A stretch of DNA of 64,000 nucleotides, taken from the NCBI RefSeq assembly GCF_006539925.1, contig NZ_BJNY01000009.1, positions 62,001 to 126,000 of the forward strand, read 5' to 3'. Within the stretch, counting starts at the first letter, position 1. The number at the start of each line of letters is the position of its first letter. Shown here piece after piece: positions 1-8,916 of the stretch. Made by a program: the position numbers and the translations under genes. The notes under the pieces were generated by a model. It was not told where the DNA came from, ran no database searches, and saw nothing but the letters and a program-made list of their open reading frames with translations. Source of the DNA: Glutamicibacter uratoxydans (lineage in GTDB: Bacteria; Actinomycetota; Actinomycetes; Actinomycetales; Micrococcaceae).

Positions 1-162
1 CAGCGGCAGCGGATGCGCGGTATGGACGTCTTGGGCAAGATAGAGCCCGTGCAGGTGGGCGAAGCCGCCGGCCAGGTCATGGGCCTCGGGCTCGAATGCC
101 GTGATCGCCGAAAGGATCCAATCGCGCTGTTCTTCGTAGCTGCGCAAGATGCTAGCTGCCAT
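1..162 (-). CDS. moeA: MoeA-like molybdopterin molybdenumtransferase, N-terminal fragment (cut by window edge)
   Basis: Only the first 54 codons are inside the window. The segment ending DVHTAHPLPL at the left edge matches the place where MoeA proteins have 'edv.a..plP.fdnSAMDGYA'. MoeA inserts molybdate into adenylylated molybdopterin. The ATG at 162 lies 8 bases before the modC stop, an 11-base overlap that suggests translational coupling in a modABC-moeA operon. A second, complete MoeA is at 11236-12477, so this would be a paralogue. The family call rests on a short N-terminus and on context. Confidence 0.6.
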   Translation of the reverse strand, partial: MAASILRSYEEQRDWILSAITAFEPEAHDLAGGFAHLHGLYLAQDVHTAHPLPL

Positions 163-910
163 CAATGGCCTCCTTGATGCTGGTGGGATGCTGCGCGGGA
201 AGAGTGGCTACCACCGCGCGCACGAATCGGCTGGCCGGCTGCGCAAACACCTGTTCCACTTCGCCATAGGCGATGACCTTGCCGCGCTCGATGACCATCA
301 GGTCGTCGGCGAGCGCCTGGGTGTCTGCCGCGCTGTGCGAGACGACGATGGCTCCGGTGCCGCTGCGTTCAAGTTCCTCGCGCACCAGCTGGCGCATGTC
401 CACTGCCGCTTCCACGTCCAGCGAGGCGAAGGGTTCGTCGATGAGCAGGAACTTCGGCTTGGCCGCCAGTGCCCGGGCCAGGGCGATGCGCTGGCGCTGG
501 CCCCCGGAGAGGGCCGCAGGCTTGTGGTTCGCCACCTCGCCCAGGCCCAGCCGTTCAAGCCAGCGGCTGGCTGCCTGTTGGGCGTCCTGCTTGCTCATGC
601 CGCCAGCGCGGGCGCCGAAGGCGATGTTGCGGGCGGCGTCTAGGTGCGGGAACAGGTGCGCTTCCTGGCCCAGCAGTCCCACCTGGCGGCGGTGCGGCGG
701 CAGGTGGTGCCTGCCGGCGGCGAGCAGTGCGCCGTCCAGTTCGATGCGTCCCGCGTCCAGCTTTTCGATGCCGGCGATGACCTGCACGATAGTTGATTTG
801 CCTGCGCCGCTGGGCCCCATAATGGCAAGGGTCCGCCCTGCCGGCACGGTGAACTTGGCCTGGACGGCAAAGGCGGAGCGGGCCACGCTCAGCTCGACGT
901 CAAGACTCAT
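152..910 (-). CDS. modC: Molybdate ABC transporter ATP-binding protein ModC
   Basis: The 252-residue ATPase energises molybdate import with ModB and ModA. Walker A GPSGAGKST is at residues 32-40. The signature LSGGQRQRIALARALA, Walker B FLLIDEPF and the switch histidine (VVSHS) follow in order. The protein is shorter than Escherichia coli ModC and appears to lack the C-terminal molybdate-binding (TOBE/MOP) domain, as in many actinobacterial versions. I chose the ATG at 910 because it overlaps the modB stop as ATGA. The same frame stays open far upstream across modB, but that extension is a shadow of modB. Confidence 0.9.
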   Translation of the reverse strand: MSLDVELSVARSAFAVQAKFTVPAGRTLAIMGPSGAGKSTIVQVIAGIEKLDAGRIELDGALLAAGRHHLPPHRRQVGLLGQEAHLFPHLDAARNIAFGARAGGMSKQDAQQAASRWLERLGLGEVANHKPAALSGGQRQRIALARALAAKPKFLLIDEPFASLDVEAAVDMRQLVREELERSGTGAIVVSHSAADTQALADDLMVIERGKVIAYGEVEQVFAQPASRFVRAVVATLPAQHPTSIKEAIDGS

Positions 911-1713
911 TTCAGCGCTCCCGGCCGCCAGGCGCGGACGCAGACGAGGATGAGCACTGCGGTGCCCAGCAGCAGCAGCGACAGCGCAACTGCTGCATCC
1001 CGTCCTTCGCCCGCCCCGTTGAATGCCGTATAGATTGCCAGCGGCATGGTCTGGGTGATCCCCGGGGCATTGCCGGCGAAGAGCGCGGTGGCCCCGAATT
1101 CTCCAATGGCGCGGGCAAAGCACAGGATCACTCCGGCTGCCAGCCCTGGGGCCGCCATAGGCAGGGTGATGCGGGTGAGCACCGTCCAGCGTCCGGCGCC
1201 CAGGGTCGCCGCGGCCTGCTCGTACCCGAGCCCGGTGGAGCGCAGGGACCCTTCGACCGAGAGCACCAAGAAGGGCAGCGCCACGAAGCTCTGGGCAATG
1301 ACCACCGCGGTGGTGGAGAAGGGCAGCGTGTAGCCGATCAGCGACTCGACCGCTTGTCCTACGGCGCTGGTGCGCCCAAAGAGGAAGAGCAGCGCGACGC
1401 CGCCGACCATGGGCGGCAGCACCAGCGGCACCGCGACGAGCACCCGCAGCAGCTGGGCCAGGCGCGGTCCGCTTCTCGCCATAAGCACCGCCAGCGGCAC
1501 GCCGAGCACCACGCAGACCAGGCAGGCGGCAGCTCCCGTGCGCAGCGAAAGCCACAGCGCATCCAGTGCTTCCTTGCTGGTGACGTCCTGCCAGAAGGTG
1601 CCCCAGCTGGCGCGGGCCACCAGGGCGATCAGCGGGAAGATCAGCAGCGCAATTCCCAGGACTGCCGGGGCGATGGTGAATCCTGGGGCGCGGACGCCGG
1701 TGTCGCTAGCCAT
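907..1713 (-). CDS. modB: Molybdate ABC transporter permease ModB
   Basis: This 268-residue inner-membrane permease has several hydrophobic segments. It carries the EAA-type loop of ModB/CysTW permeases, readable as 'EQAAATLGAGRWTVLTRITLP' just before a conserved AAPGLAAG stretch. It forms the channel of the molybdate importer. Its start overlaps the end of modA by 8 bases and its stop overlaps modC by 4, so the three genes form one transcription unit. Sulfate or thiosulfate permeases share this fold, but the Moco neighbourhood argues for molybdate. Confidence 0.9.
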   Translation of the reverse strand: MASDTGVRAPGFTIAPAVLGIALLIFPLIALVARASWGTFWQDVTSKEALDALWLSLRTGAAACLVCVVLGVPLAVLMARSGPRLAQLLRVLVAVPLVLPPMVGGVALLFLFGRTSAVGQAVESLIGYTLPFSTTAVVIAQSFVALPFLVLSVEGSLRSTGLGYEQAAATLGAGRWTVLTRITLPMAAPGLAAGVILCFARAIGEFGATALFAGNAPGITQTMPLAIYTAFNGAGEGRDAAVALSLLLLGTAVLILVCVRAWRPGALK

Positions 1714-2500
1714 GTGCAGAACTCGAAGCGGCGCCGAAGCCGTGGTCTTTCAGGATCTTCTGTCCTTCGTCGGAGAGGACGAAGTCGACAAATTCCTGGG
1801 CGCCTGGATTGTCGGTCAAAGCGGTGATGGGATAGGAGTTGACTACCTGGCCCGCCCCTTCGGGGACGATGGATTTCACCTTGTCTTCGCCGATCACGTC
1901 GGTGGCATAGACCAGGCCGGCGTCTGCTTCACCGGCGGCGACCTTCTGCAGCACCGCCGTGACATTCTGCTCCTGGCTGGCAGGCGTGACCTTGACGCCC
2001 TGGTTGTCCAAAAGTGTGGTGGATGCGGCCCCGCAGGGAACCTTTGGCGCGCACAGCACCGTGGTCGCCTTTGACAGGTCTGCCAGCGACTTCACATTGC
2101 CGGGATTGTTGGCGGGCACCGCGATCACCAGGGTATTGGTGGCGAAGACCTGCGGGTTCTTTCCCAGCCCCGCCGCGGTGACGGTAGCCATGTTCTTCTC
2201 ATCGGCGGAGGCGAAGACGTCCACCTTGGCGCCTTCAACGATCTGGGTGGCCAAGGTAGAAGAACCGTCATAGGAAATGGTGGAGATTTTCGTCTCCGGG
2301 TGTTCGGCCTGGAACTTCTTGCCGATCTCGTCAAAGGATCGCTGCAGCGAGGCAGCTGCGGAGATGGTGATAGTATCCGCCGGCTGGGACTTCCCCGTGG
2401 AAGCTGTGTCCGAGGCAGTGCCAGCGCAGCCTGCAAGTGTCAGAGCAGCAGCAGCCACAACGGCGCAGGACCGCACAAGGTGCGAAGGGCGAATGCGCAT
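1706..2500 (-). CDS. modA: Molybdate-binding lipoprotein ModA
   Basis: The 264-residue periplasmic-type solute-binding protein delivers molybdate to ModBC. The N-terminus has arginines, a hydrophobic stretch and a lipobox LAGC, with the modified cysteine at residue 25. The mature part begins with 'ITISAAASLQRSFDEIGKKF', the typical ModA opening, and contains the oxyanion-binding serines in SAAAS and YDGSST. It is first in modABC-moeA and is transcribed away from moaA across a 112-base intergenic region. Confidence 0.92.
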   Translation of the reverse strand: MRIRPSHLVRSCAVVAAAALTLAGCAGTASDTASTGKSQPADTITISAAASLQRSFDEIGKKFQAEHPETKISTISYDGSSTLATQIVEGAKVDVFASADEKNMATVTAAGLGKNPQVFATNTLVIAVPANNPGNVKSLADLSKATTVLCAPKVPCGAASTTLLDNQGVKVTPASQEQNVTAVLQKVAAGEADAGLVYATDVIGEDKVKSIVPEGAGQVVNSYPITALTDNPGAQEFVDFVLSDEGQKILKDHGFGAASSSAHG

Positions 2501-2612
2501 TGAATCTCCTAGTGGGTTGCTTCACTTGCCATGCTACAGGCGCGTTTAGCTGGGACTGCCGATATGACCCGCTAATATATTACTTTCTGGGATGACGCGT
2601 TACTGTTAAAGC
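2501..2612. promoter_or_regulatory. Divergent modA/moaA control region; moaA probably leaderless
   Basis: This 112-base region must hold both promoters. A TACTGT hexamer at 2601-2606 lies 6 bases before the moaA ATG, and no Shine-Dalgarno sequence precedes that ATG. Both facts fit leaderless transcription starting at the initiation codon. A 10-base palindrome TAATATATTA is at 2573-2582 in an AT-rich patch. It could be a regulator site, but I see no good match to the long ModE palindrome. The promoter reading is inference. Confidence 0.4.
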
Positions 2613-3653
2613 ATGAACACGCAAAATGTGTCAGCCATCACCGATGCTCGACGCAGGCCATTGCACGACCTGCGCATTTCGGTCACGGACCGGTGCAACT
2701 TCCGCTGTGTGTACTGCATGCCCAAAGAAATCTTCGGGCGCGACTTCCAGTTCCGCGAGCGGTCCGAGCTGCTGACCTTTGAAGAGATTGAACGCCTGGC
2801 GCGCGTCTCCGTATCCCTTGGCGTGCACAAGCTGCGCATTACCGGCGGCGAGCCGCTGCTGCGCCGCGGCATCGTTGACCTCGTAGGCATGCTTTCTCAA
2901 CTGAAAACCCCCGAGGGGCGCCCAGTTGACCTGGCCATGACCACCAATGGTTCGGCGCTGCCGCACCTTGCCCAGGATTTGATAGACGCCGGTCTTAAGC
3001 GCGTGACGATCTCCCTCGATTCGTTGGATGACGAACGCTTCAAGGCGATCAATGATGTGAACTTCCCGGTGTCCCGCGTGCTGAAGGCCATCGAGGTTGC
3101 CAGCGAAGTGGGCCTTGGCCCGGTCAAGATCAACACCGTGGTCAAGAAGGGCGTCAACGATGACGAGATCCTGACCCTTGCCGAGCATTTCCGCGGCACC
3201 GGACAGATCCTGCGCTTCATCGAGTACATGGATGTGGGCACGACCAACGGGTGGAAGCTCGACGAGGTGTTGCCTTCCACCGAGGTAGTTTCCATGATCA
3301 ACGCGAAGTGGGAACTTGAACCGGTCACCAAGACTGAGCCCGGCGAAACTGCCAACCGCTGGCGGTACAAGGACGGCGGCGGCGAGATCGGCGTGATTTC
3401 CAGCGTCACCAACGCCTTCTGCGGCAACTGCTCGCGGGCCCGCGTCTCTGCCGAAGGACAGTTGTTCACCTGCCTCTTCGCCGGATCCGGTTTGGATCTG
3501 CGCGCCCTGATGCGCGACGGAGCCGACGACGAGAAGTTGGCCGAGGTACTTTCCGGGCACTGGCGCAAGCGCGATGACAACTACTCGGAGCTGCGTGCGG
3601 CGCTGACTCCAGGCAATCGCAAACGCATCGAGATGTCGTACATCGGCGGCTGA
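2613..3653 (+). CDS. moaA: GTP 3',8-cyclase MoaA (radical SAM)
   Basis: This 346-residue enzyme catalyses the first step of molybdenum cofactor synthesis, turning GTP into 3',8-cyclo-7,8-dihydro-GTP. The radical-SAM cluster cysteines are C28, C32 and C35 in the CxxxCxxC motif. The SAM-binding ITGGEPLLR segment follows. The second 4Fe-4S cluster is held by the C-terminal CGNC...C cysteines (AFCGNCSRAR, then TCLF). The protein ends in the GG doublet needed for MoaA activity. It faces away from modA, and its partners moaE/D/C lie 6 kb downstream beyond an accessory stretch. Confidence 0.96.
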   Translation: MNTQNVSAITDARRRPLHDLRISVTDRCNFRCVYCMPKEIFGRDFQFRERSELLTFEEIERLARVSVSLGVHKLRITGGEPLLRRGIVDLVGMLSQLKTPEGRPVDLAMTTNGSALPHLAQDLIDAGLKRVTISLDSLDDERFKAINDVNFPVSRVLKAIEVASEVGLGPVKINTVVKKGVNDDEILTLAEHFRGTGQILRFIEYMDVGTTNGWKLDEVLPSTEVVSMINAKWELEPVTKTEPGETANRWRYKDGGGEIGVISSVTNAFCGNCSRARVSAEGQLFTCLFAGSGLDLRALMRDGADDEKLAEVLSGHWRKRDDNYSELRAALTPGNRKRIEMSYIGG

Positions 3654-3662
3654 CCGCGTCAT

Positions 3663-4532
3663 TTATTCCTGATCGTCCTCAAACCAGCATTCTTCCGAGC
3701 CGGGCAGGCTTGGATGGTAGGGAACCTTGAACCATTGCGCCCAATTCTCTGGACGGTGCGGCCATTGTTCCACCAGCCACTTCGGAGGCTTGTTCGTGAA
3801 ACCGAGGATCACGCTGCGTGCTTTCAGATCCCAGAATGAAGTCCCCACATCGAATAGCCGCACCCCGGTCAAATATAGGAGGTTGAAGGGCTGAATCTGC
3901 GACGCCTGCACGAGGCCCTTCACCGAGCTTGCCCAACGGATGCTGACATGTGGCGGCCAACCTCCGGCAGGCGCGTCGACGTGGAGGGTTCCCGCTTGGT
4001 CGATGTTCAGCTCATCCAGCCCTGAAACCTTGTCCCAAGCTTTCGGACAGATACATTTTTTCGTTCGGAAAAGGGTCAGCTGCTCAAGGTTGGCACGAAT
4101 GTTGAGCAGTGTGTCCAGTGGCGAACTTTCAATGAACAGATCATTGAGTTTTGGAGCGCTGACCAAAACGTCGCTCACTTTTGGGTAATAGCCGACGATT
4201 AGCCGTCTCAGATCGAGCAATGAGGCATCTATCGGGCGGGACGCAAAGAGCTTCCCTTGAAGGTGCGCGAAAAGAAGTTTCAAATTGGTCAATGTTTCTA
4301 GGCCTGCCAAGTCAGCTGTGGCAAGCGTGCAGTCGTCGTACTCGTTGAGATCCAGGCTCAGCGCTCCAACGTCCGGGTGTGCGGCCCTGATTTCATCGAT
4401 GAAGCTGCCGTTCTCCGGGACGCGCCGGATGCGGACATGGAGCACTTTCTCCTTGAGGCCGTCGCCAAGTGGCAGCGTCTCCTTTTGGACGTTCCAGATC
4501 AGGCCGGAAGCCGATTCGTTCCTGGTCGACAT
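3663..4532 (-). CDS. Hypothetical protein with leucine-rich-repeat-like segments
   Basis: I do not recognise this 289-residue protein. Residues roughly 70-190 contain spaced leucine/isoleucine units (LETLTNLKLL, LLDLRRLIVGYY, APKLNDLFIE, NLEQLTLFRT, LDELNID). They resemble irregular leucine-rich repeats of the kind found in single-gene accessory or immunity proteins. There is no signal peptide or membrane segment. The C-terminus is rich in tryptophan and acidic residues. The ATG at 4532 is preceded by a G-rich GTGGGG. The gene converges on moaA with a 9-base gap and opens the accessory stretch that interrupts the Moco genes. Confidence 0.6.
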   Translation of the reverse strand: MSTRNESASGLIWNVQKETLPLGDGLKEKVLHVRIRRVPENGSFIDEIRAAHPDVGALSLDLNEYDDCTLATADLAGLETLTNLKLLFAHLQGKLFASRPIDASLLDLRRLIVGYYPKVSDVLVSAPKLNDLFIESSPLDTLLNIRANLEQLTLFRTKKCICPKAWDKVSGLDELNIDQAGTLHVDAPAGGWPPHVSIRWASSVKGLVQASQIQPFNLLYLTGVRLFDVGTSFWDLKARSVILGFTNKPPKWLVEQWPHRPENWAQWFKVPYHPSLPGSEECWFEDDQE

Positions 4533-4620
4533 TGAAACCCCACATCTAATCGCACGCCAGCCGGACGAGGCAGTGACTTTGAATTATCACCTAATCCCCG
4601 CCCGGCGTGAAGAACATGAC

Positions 4621-5169
4621 TTAGCCCATGGACTTGGCGCCATCCAGCGATTCACGGATGATGTCTGCGTGGCCCGCGTGCTGGGTGGTTTCGGCAATGA
4701 TGTGAAGCAGGGTGCGGCGGTTGCTCCATTCGGTGTCGACGAACCATGGCGCCTTCGGCAGGTCGTGGCGTTCATCAAGATCGATCTCGGCCAGCATGGA
4801 ATCCGTGAGGGCTGCGATGCGCTCATACTCAGCAAGCAGGCCTTCGAGGGTTTCTTCTGGTCCCATACGGAAAGCGTTGGCGAAGGCCTCAAGTGCTTCA
4901 GGTGGCATGTTGAAGAAGTCGACGCCGTCCCAGGACATGGCGCTGCGGCCCTGGATGATGAAGTCCTGCCACTGCTTCTCAACCTCGGACACATGCTTGA
5001 TCAGGCCGCCAAGGGTCAGTTCGCTGTCGGTGGTGCGGATGCGGCCCTGGTCGTCGTTCAGGTCCCGGACGGTGAAGCGCAGGAAGTGGCGGGCGTTGGT
5101 CAATGCCTGGAACAGGTCGAAGCGTTCGCCGGTCAGTTCGGTGGTGGTTGGTGCCATCGTGGTGCTCAT
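4621..5169 (-). CDS. DinB/DUF664 family putative metal-dependent protein
   Basis: This 182-residue four-helix-bundle protein fits the DinB superfamily, which includes mycothiol- and bacillithiol-dependent transferases. It has a first-helix LIKHVSEVEKQW histidine (H59) and a later LLHIIAETTQHAGHADI segment (H156, H164, H167) that would bind the metal. The biochemical substrate is unknown. I chose the ATG at 5169, which has a strong AGAGGAG Shine-Dalgarno, over the longer in-frame start at 5268. It is divergent from the WYL regulator at 5254, which probably controls it. Confidence 0.8.
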   Translation of the reverse strand: MSTTMAPTTTELTGERFDLFQALTNARHFLRFTVRDLNDDQGRIRTTDSELTLGGLIKHVSEVEKQWQDFIIQGRSAMSWDGVDFFNMPPEALEAFANAFRMGPEETLEGLLAEYERIAALTDSMLAEIDLDERHDLPKAPWFVDTEWSNRRTLLHIIAETTQHAGHADIIRESLDGAKSMG

Positions 5170-5212
5170 CGTTCTCTCCTCTGTTGAGCTGATGGAACAA
5201 GAGTAAAGTTCA

Positions 5213-5233
5213 TAGGTGACAGTTTTTGTCCTA
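5213..5233. promoter_or_regulatory. Candidate operator between DinB and WYL genes
   Basis: An imperfect inverted repeat, TAGGTGACA then TGTCCTA across a GTTTT centre, sits midway in the 84-base divergent region. Its GACA/TGTC core is the likely binding site for the WYL regulator encoded at 5254. The function is inferred from position and symmetry only. Confidence 0.35.
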
Positions 5234-5253
5234 AATCGGAGAAGAATATTCTC

Positions 5254-6210
5254 ATGAGCACGAGCCAACGATTCATACGGTTATTGTCGCTTCTGCAGAC
5301 CCACCGGTATTGGGCCGGAGAGGAGCTGGCGCAGCGCTTGGACATCTCGCTGCGCACCCTGCGCCGCGATGGGGACCGCCTGCGGGACTTGGGCTATCCA
5401 GTCCAGGCCGAGCGCGGGGTGGGAGGCGGCTACCAGCTTGCCGCAGGCGCCGCACTGCCTCCGCTGGTGCTCGATGACCAGGAGGCAGTGGCTTTGGTGG
5501 TCGGGCTGCAGTCTGCAGTCAACCAGTCGGACAGCGTTCTGGCGGAGGCCAGCCTGCGGGCGCTGTCAAAGGTTATTCCGGTGCTACCGGGGAACCTGCG
5601 CAAGCAGGCCCAGGCGCTGGCAAGCTCAACGGTCGGCCTGGGGCCAGAAAGAACTTCTGAGCAGCTGGTCGATCCGCAGGTCCTAGTTGTTTTTGCCCAG
5701 GGGTGCAGGGACTTAGAACGCGTTGCCTTCGACTATGTTGACGCCCGCGGCAATGAAACCAGCAGGCGGGTGGAACCGGCCAAGCTGGTGCGTGTAGGGC
5801 AGCGCTACTATCTGGTGGCCTATGACCTGGACCGGCAGGACTGGCGCAGCTTCCGCGTCGACCGCGCAGCGAACGCCTCCGCGCGAGGCCTGCGCTTTGC
5901 AGCCCGGAGCATTCCCGGCAATGACGCAGCGGCATTTGTCCGCGCAGGCCTGCAGGGTGAACGAACCTATGAATTCAGCGCGCTCGTGCACGCCCCAGCG
6001 CAGCAGGTTGATGCGGCGGTGGGACGCTGGTTCAAGGTACAGGCGAATGACGGCGAAACCTGCACGGTATATGGAACCTCTGACGACCTGCGATGGGCGG
6101 CGTTTGCACTTGCACTGTGCGAAGCAAAAGTCAGCGACACGCATCCTTCTGAATTGCGAAATCTAGTCACGGCTTGGTCTTCGAACTTATCTCCAAGCTC
6201 CAAAAACTAA
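5254..6210 (+). CDS. WYL-domain transcriptional regulator (YafY type)
   Basis: The 318-residue regulator begins with a winged helix (HTH_11/DeoR type, residues about 1-60: RLLSLLQTHRYWAGEELAQRL, then ISLRTLRRDGDRLRDLGYPV). A WYL ligand-sensing domain follows (about 140-225, with VGQRYYLVAYD and FRVDRA) and then a C-terminal extension domain. Such proteins sense ligands such as nucleic acids or small molecules and often sit divergent from a DinB-like gene, as here. The ATG is preceded by GGAG about 12 bases upstream. It marks the right end of normal-GC sequence before the AT-rich gene at 6487. Confidence 0.87.
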   Translation: MSTSQRFIRLLSLLQTHRYWAGEELAQRLDISLRTLRRDGDRLRDLGYPVQAERGVGGGYQLAAGAALPPLVLDDQEAVALVVGLQSAVNQSDSVLAEASLRALSKVIPVLPGNLRKQAQALASSTVGLGPERTSEQLVDPQVLVVFAQGCRDLERVAFDYVDARGNETSRRVEPAKLVRVGQRYYLVAYDLDRQDWRSFRVDRAANASARGLRFAARSIPGNDAAAFVRAGLQGERTYEFSALVHAPAQQVDAAVGRWFKVQANDGETCTVYGTSDDLRWAAFALALCEAKVSDTHPSELRNLVTAWSSNLSPSSKN

Positions 6211-6486
6211 AGCGATTCCTGTTCTAGCTGTAATAGCAAACAAAATGCGGGCTCATATTGCCCAGCCACCATCCGTGGCAGATGGACCTACCCCGGTTTC
6301 AACCATAGTTTCGGCGATTCAAATCACCTAACCTAGACCCAGCATAGTTCACCAAAATTGAACTGCCATGACGATCCCCGAGACTCAGACACAAAAATAC
6401 CTTGAGAATCAGAGATTTTTGATATAACCGGCTAAACTTATCGTATTTAAGATTAGTCAACCTAAAACGACTGCAGGGAAAAAATA

Positions 6487-8916
6487 ATGACAAAATTTAA
6501 TCGACCTACACTTCGAGTTGTGCAGAACAGCGATGAAGCCTTCAACGCATTTCAGACAAATTACAACAATATCGCAGAAGGTATGATTCCGACCGATTCA
6601 TGGAATGATTTACGTTTACAAGTACCTCAAATTATTGAACAGAGTGTTCATGCAATTCAGCGGGAGTTAGACACAGGCGTTGATTTATGGGATGTTATCG
6701 AAGTCCTGCGGAGAATGATAGCACCAGCAGATCTAGGGGAACACAAGGAAAGCATCAATACAACCCTTCCCGCTATAGTTGAAGTTGTAGCCTTAATAGG
6801 TATTTCAATCGATCCGAAGGAAATCAATTTACCGCAGGAACAGATCGATGCAGGTCCATCGATACCAACCATCATCGATGCCGCAACACGAATTGTGACA
6901 ACCGCGCAGTGGGTTGCCATAGCCTCTGTAAACGATAATCATCTTGGTCAAGCAGCCGAATTAACAGGACTTCTCCGGACTTTTGAAGTGTCCGTACGAG
7001 GACGGAACTATCTTTCAATTTCACGGAAAGTTCTTGATGAAATTTTCTCATCAGAAGCAATTGAGCAACTGGTCCGATCCAACGTGGGCTATACGCCATC
7101 AGATATTTCGCAGCTTTGGGAGGCGATCCAGAAGGAGCGTATTGAAACTCAAACACTCCTAGAAGAACGTATTGGTGAATTTATACAAATATCTTCTACG
7201 GGAGAACCTTTATCTGACGCGCAAATAACAGAAGCAAGAGAAGTTGTAGGCAAGCTTCTACTGGAACCCGGACAAGGAATTTCATTCAGTATTGATGAGA
7301 TACTTTCTCATACCAATTTATCCACCTCTGTCATCACGTCAATACTGGAATCGTTTTCTATCGAAACAACTGGCTTGCGCGCGGTTGAAGCTTGCCAAAA
7401 ATTTGTTCAAGGGGAAAATTTACTGGCAGGAAAAGGCATGCTGCGTCGGCAGGATCGCTACTTGCCGATTGGCGATCCGCTCCCGCACGACTTTATCCGC
7501 CCTCTTATTGAATCACGGTTGAAAACATCAAATAAGCCTTGGAACCGATACAGAAAACATCGTGACTCTTGGACTGAAAAAACTGCTGGTCAGTTACTCT
7601 CTAAATTACTTGGTATAAACAATCCAACCTACGAGTCTTTGGAGTACAGATTTCCTGAGTCAGATTCCCTGCCTTACGATCTTTCAAAAAATTCGACCAA
7701 TTCACGAACAAACACTAAAGATACGGAAGCCGATGCTCTATTTATTATCGATGACATCGCTATTTGTGTTGAGGTGAAGGCTGGATCAATCACAGAAAAA
7801 GCTCGTGCAGGTAATGTTCAACGAGTTGAAGCTGATCTTCGAAAGACAATCGGCGAAGCTGCCAGTCAGGCAGAACGTCTAGAAGATCTTATATTGAAAC
7901 ATCAGGGTCTATGGACACCGGCCAACTGTTGGATTGATTTATCCGGAATTCGTGAAATCCATACCATAATTGTATGCCTTGACGATTGGGGACCGTTAGC
8001 AATTGCAACAGACGCTTTAGTTAGAGCCAATATCATTACGTCCCAGTCAATCCCGTGGCTCGTGTCAATTCATGATCTCTTCACGATCGCTACTTTCATG
8101 GATAGTCCCTCCGATTTCCTGACCTATCTACGGCGTCGCACTGACCCAGCGGCCTCTCGACTTTTACTTGCTGGCGATGAACTAGATCTAGTCATGTGGT
8201 TCATGGGTGGCGGACTATATTTTGTGCCCGATCCTTTTGAAGTACGCAAGAAGAACCCAACGATCCCGCGGCCGAGACAAGCACAAAGAGATGAATTCAA
8301 GAACAGCAATGTCCCGACTCAAGTATCGACGCATACAGATGCCCTCGACGCATGGATGTACTTTATCGAAGGTCAGACATCTATTGAAGCTGATCGTCCC
8401 AGACGCGATCATCAAAGGCACGTAGCCATGCTAATTCAGCATCTGGAAGACTCGAAAGAACGTGGGTGGCTCAGAACGGGTGCTGATCTCGCTGGCCTTG
8501 CGCACGAGGCTGAGCTCACTATCAGTGATTATATGATCCAACTAATGCATTCCACTCTGAAAGATGGCTGCTTTCACACTTCATTCATGAATTTTCCCGA
8601 TTTAAGCGGAAATTTTGGCTTGTTTCTTGGAACTCTTCCTATTGGTGAAAGCATGGAGAAAGTCAAAATCGATATAAGGAAGTATGCGCAGCTCAAAAAG
8701 CACCAGCTTCACCTCGGCCGTTCCCTAGCAATTATCATCAATGTCAGCGGCCATATAGTCTGGAGCGAATATGACAACTCACTAAACGTGGATGCCCCTG
8801 AGCTGGACCGTGAGATCATCGAACGAAGACTCCTTAGTGCAAATCAAATGCAGGCACTAAATTCTATTGCTCCTAAGAATAAGAAACGCAAGAAGCGTCA
8901 AAAACGCAAACGCTAA
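6487..8916 (+). CDS. AT-rich 809-residue protein with a PD-(D/E)XK-like nuclease core; function unknown
   Basis: I do not recognise this protein as a named family. Residues 1-400 are largely helical. Residues 412-432 read TEADALFIIDDIAICVEVKAG, giving E414-x-D416 followed 13 residues later by E429-x-K431. This is the beta-hairpin acidic/ExK signature of PD-(D/E)XK nucleases. A helix rich in Q, E and R follows (about 440-465). The last 13 residues are almost all K/R, possibly for nucleic-acid binding. Start choice: the ATG follows AGGGAA at 7 bases. Base composition is very different from its neighbours (20 G/C in the 60 bases 6601-6660), so it was probably acquired horizontally. It stands alone with no methylase or helicase partner. 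A defence or restriction role is inference. Confidence 0.75.
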   Translation: MTKFNRPTLRVVQNSDEAFNAFQTNYNNIAEGMIPTDSWNDLRLQVPQIIEQSVHAIQRELDTGVDLWDVIEVLRRMIAPADLGEHKESINTTLPAIVEVVALIGISIDPKEINLPQEQIDAGPSIPTIIDAATRIVTTAQWVAIASVNDNHLGQAAELTGLLRTFEVSVRGRNYLSISRKVLDEIFSSEAIEQLVRSNVGYTPSDISQLWEAIQKERIETQTLLEERIGEFIQISSTGEPLSDAQITEAREVVGKLLLEPGQGISFSIDEILSHTNLSTSVITSILESFSIETTGLRAVEACQKFVQGENLLAGKGMLRRQDRYLPIGDPLPHDFIRPLIESRLKTSNKPWNRYRKHRDSWTEKTAGQLLSKLLGINNPTYESLEYRFPESDSLPYDLSKNSTNSRTNTKDTEADALFIIDDIAICVEVKAGSITEKARAGNVQRVEADLRKTIGEAASQAERLEDLILKHQGLWTPANCWIDLSGIREIHTIIVCLDDWGPLAIATDALVRANIITSQSIPWLVSIHDLFTIATFMDSPSDFLTYLRRRTDPAASRLLLAGDELDLVMWFMGGGLYFVPDPFEVRKKNPTIPRPRQAQRDEFKNSNVPTQVSTHTDALDAWMYFIEGQTSIEADRPRRDHQRHVAMLIQHLEDSKERGWLRTGADLAGLAHEAELTISDYMIQLMHSTLKDGCFHTSFMNFPDLSGNFGLFLGTLPIGESMEKVKIDIRKYAQLKKHQLHLGRSLAIIINVSGHIVWSEYDNSLNVDAPELDREIIERRLLSANQMQALNSIAPKNKKRKKRQKRKR

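Noticed and set aside
911-1555. Long N-terminal extension of the ModC frame across modB
   Set aside because: It lies antisense-free but out of frame inside modB, is arginine/alanine-rich low-complexity, and the true ModC start overlaps the modB stop as ATGA.
2573-2582. TAATATATTA as a ModE box
   Set aside because: It is only 10 bases of plain AT palindrome and lacks the long spaced half-sites of known ModE operators, so I list it only as part of the control region.
6265-6279. Small GCCAC/GTGGC hairpin after the WYL gene as a terminator
   Set aside because: Only five base pairs and no T run; too weak to annotate.
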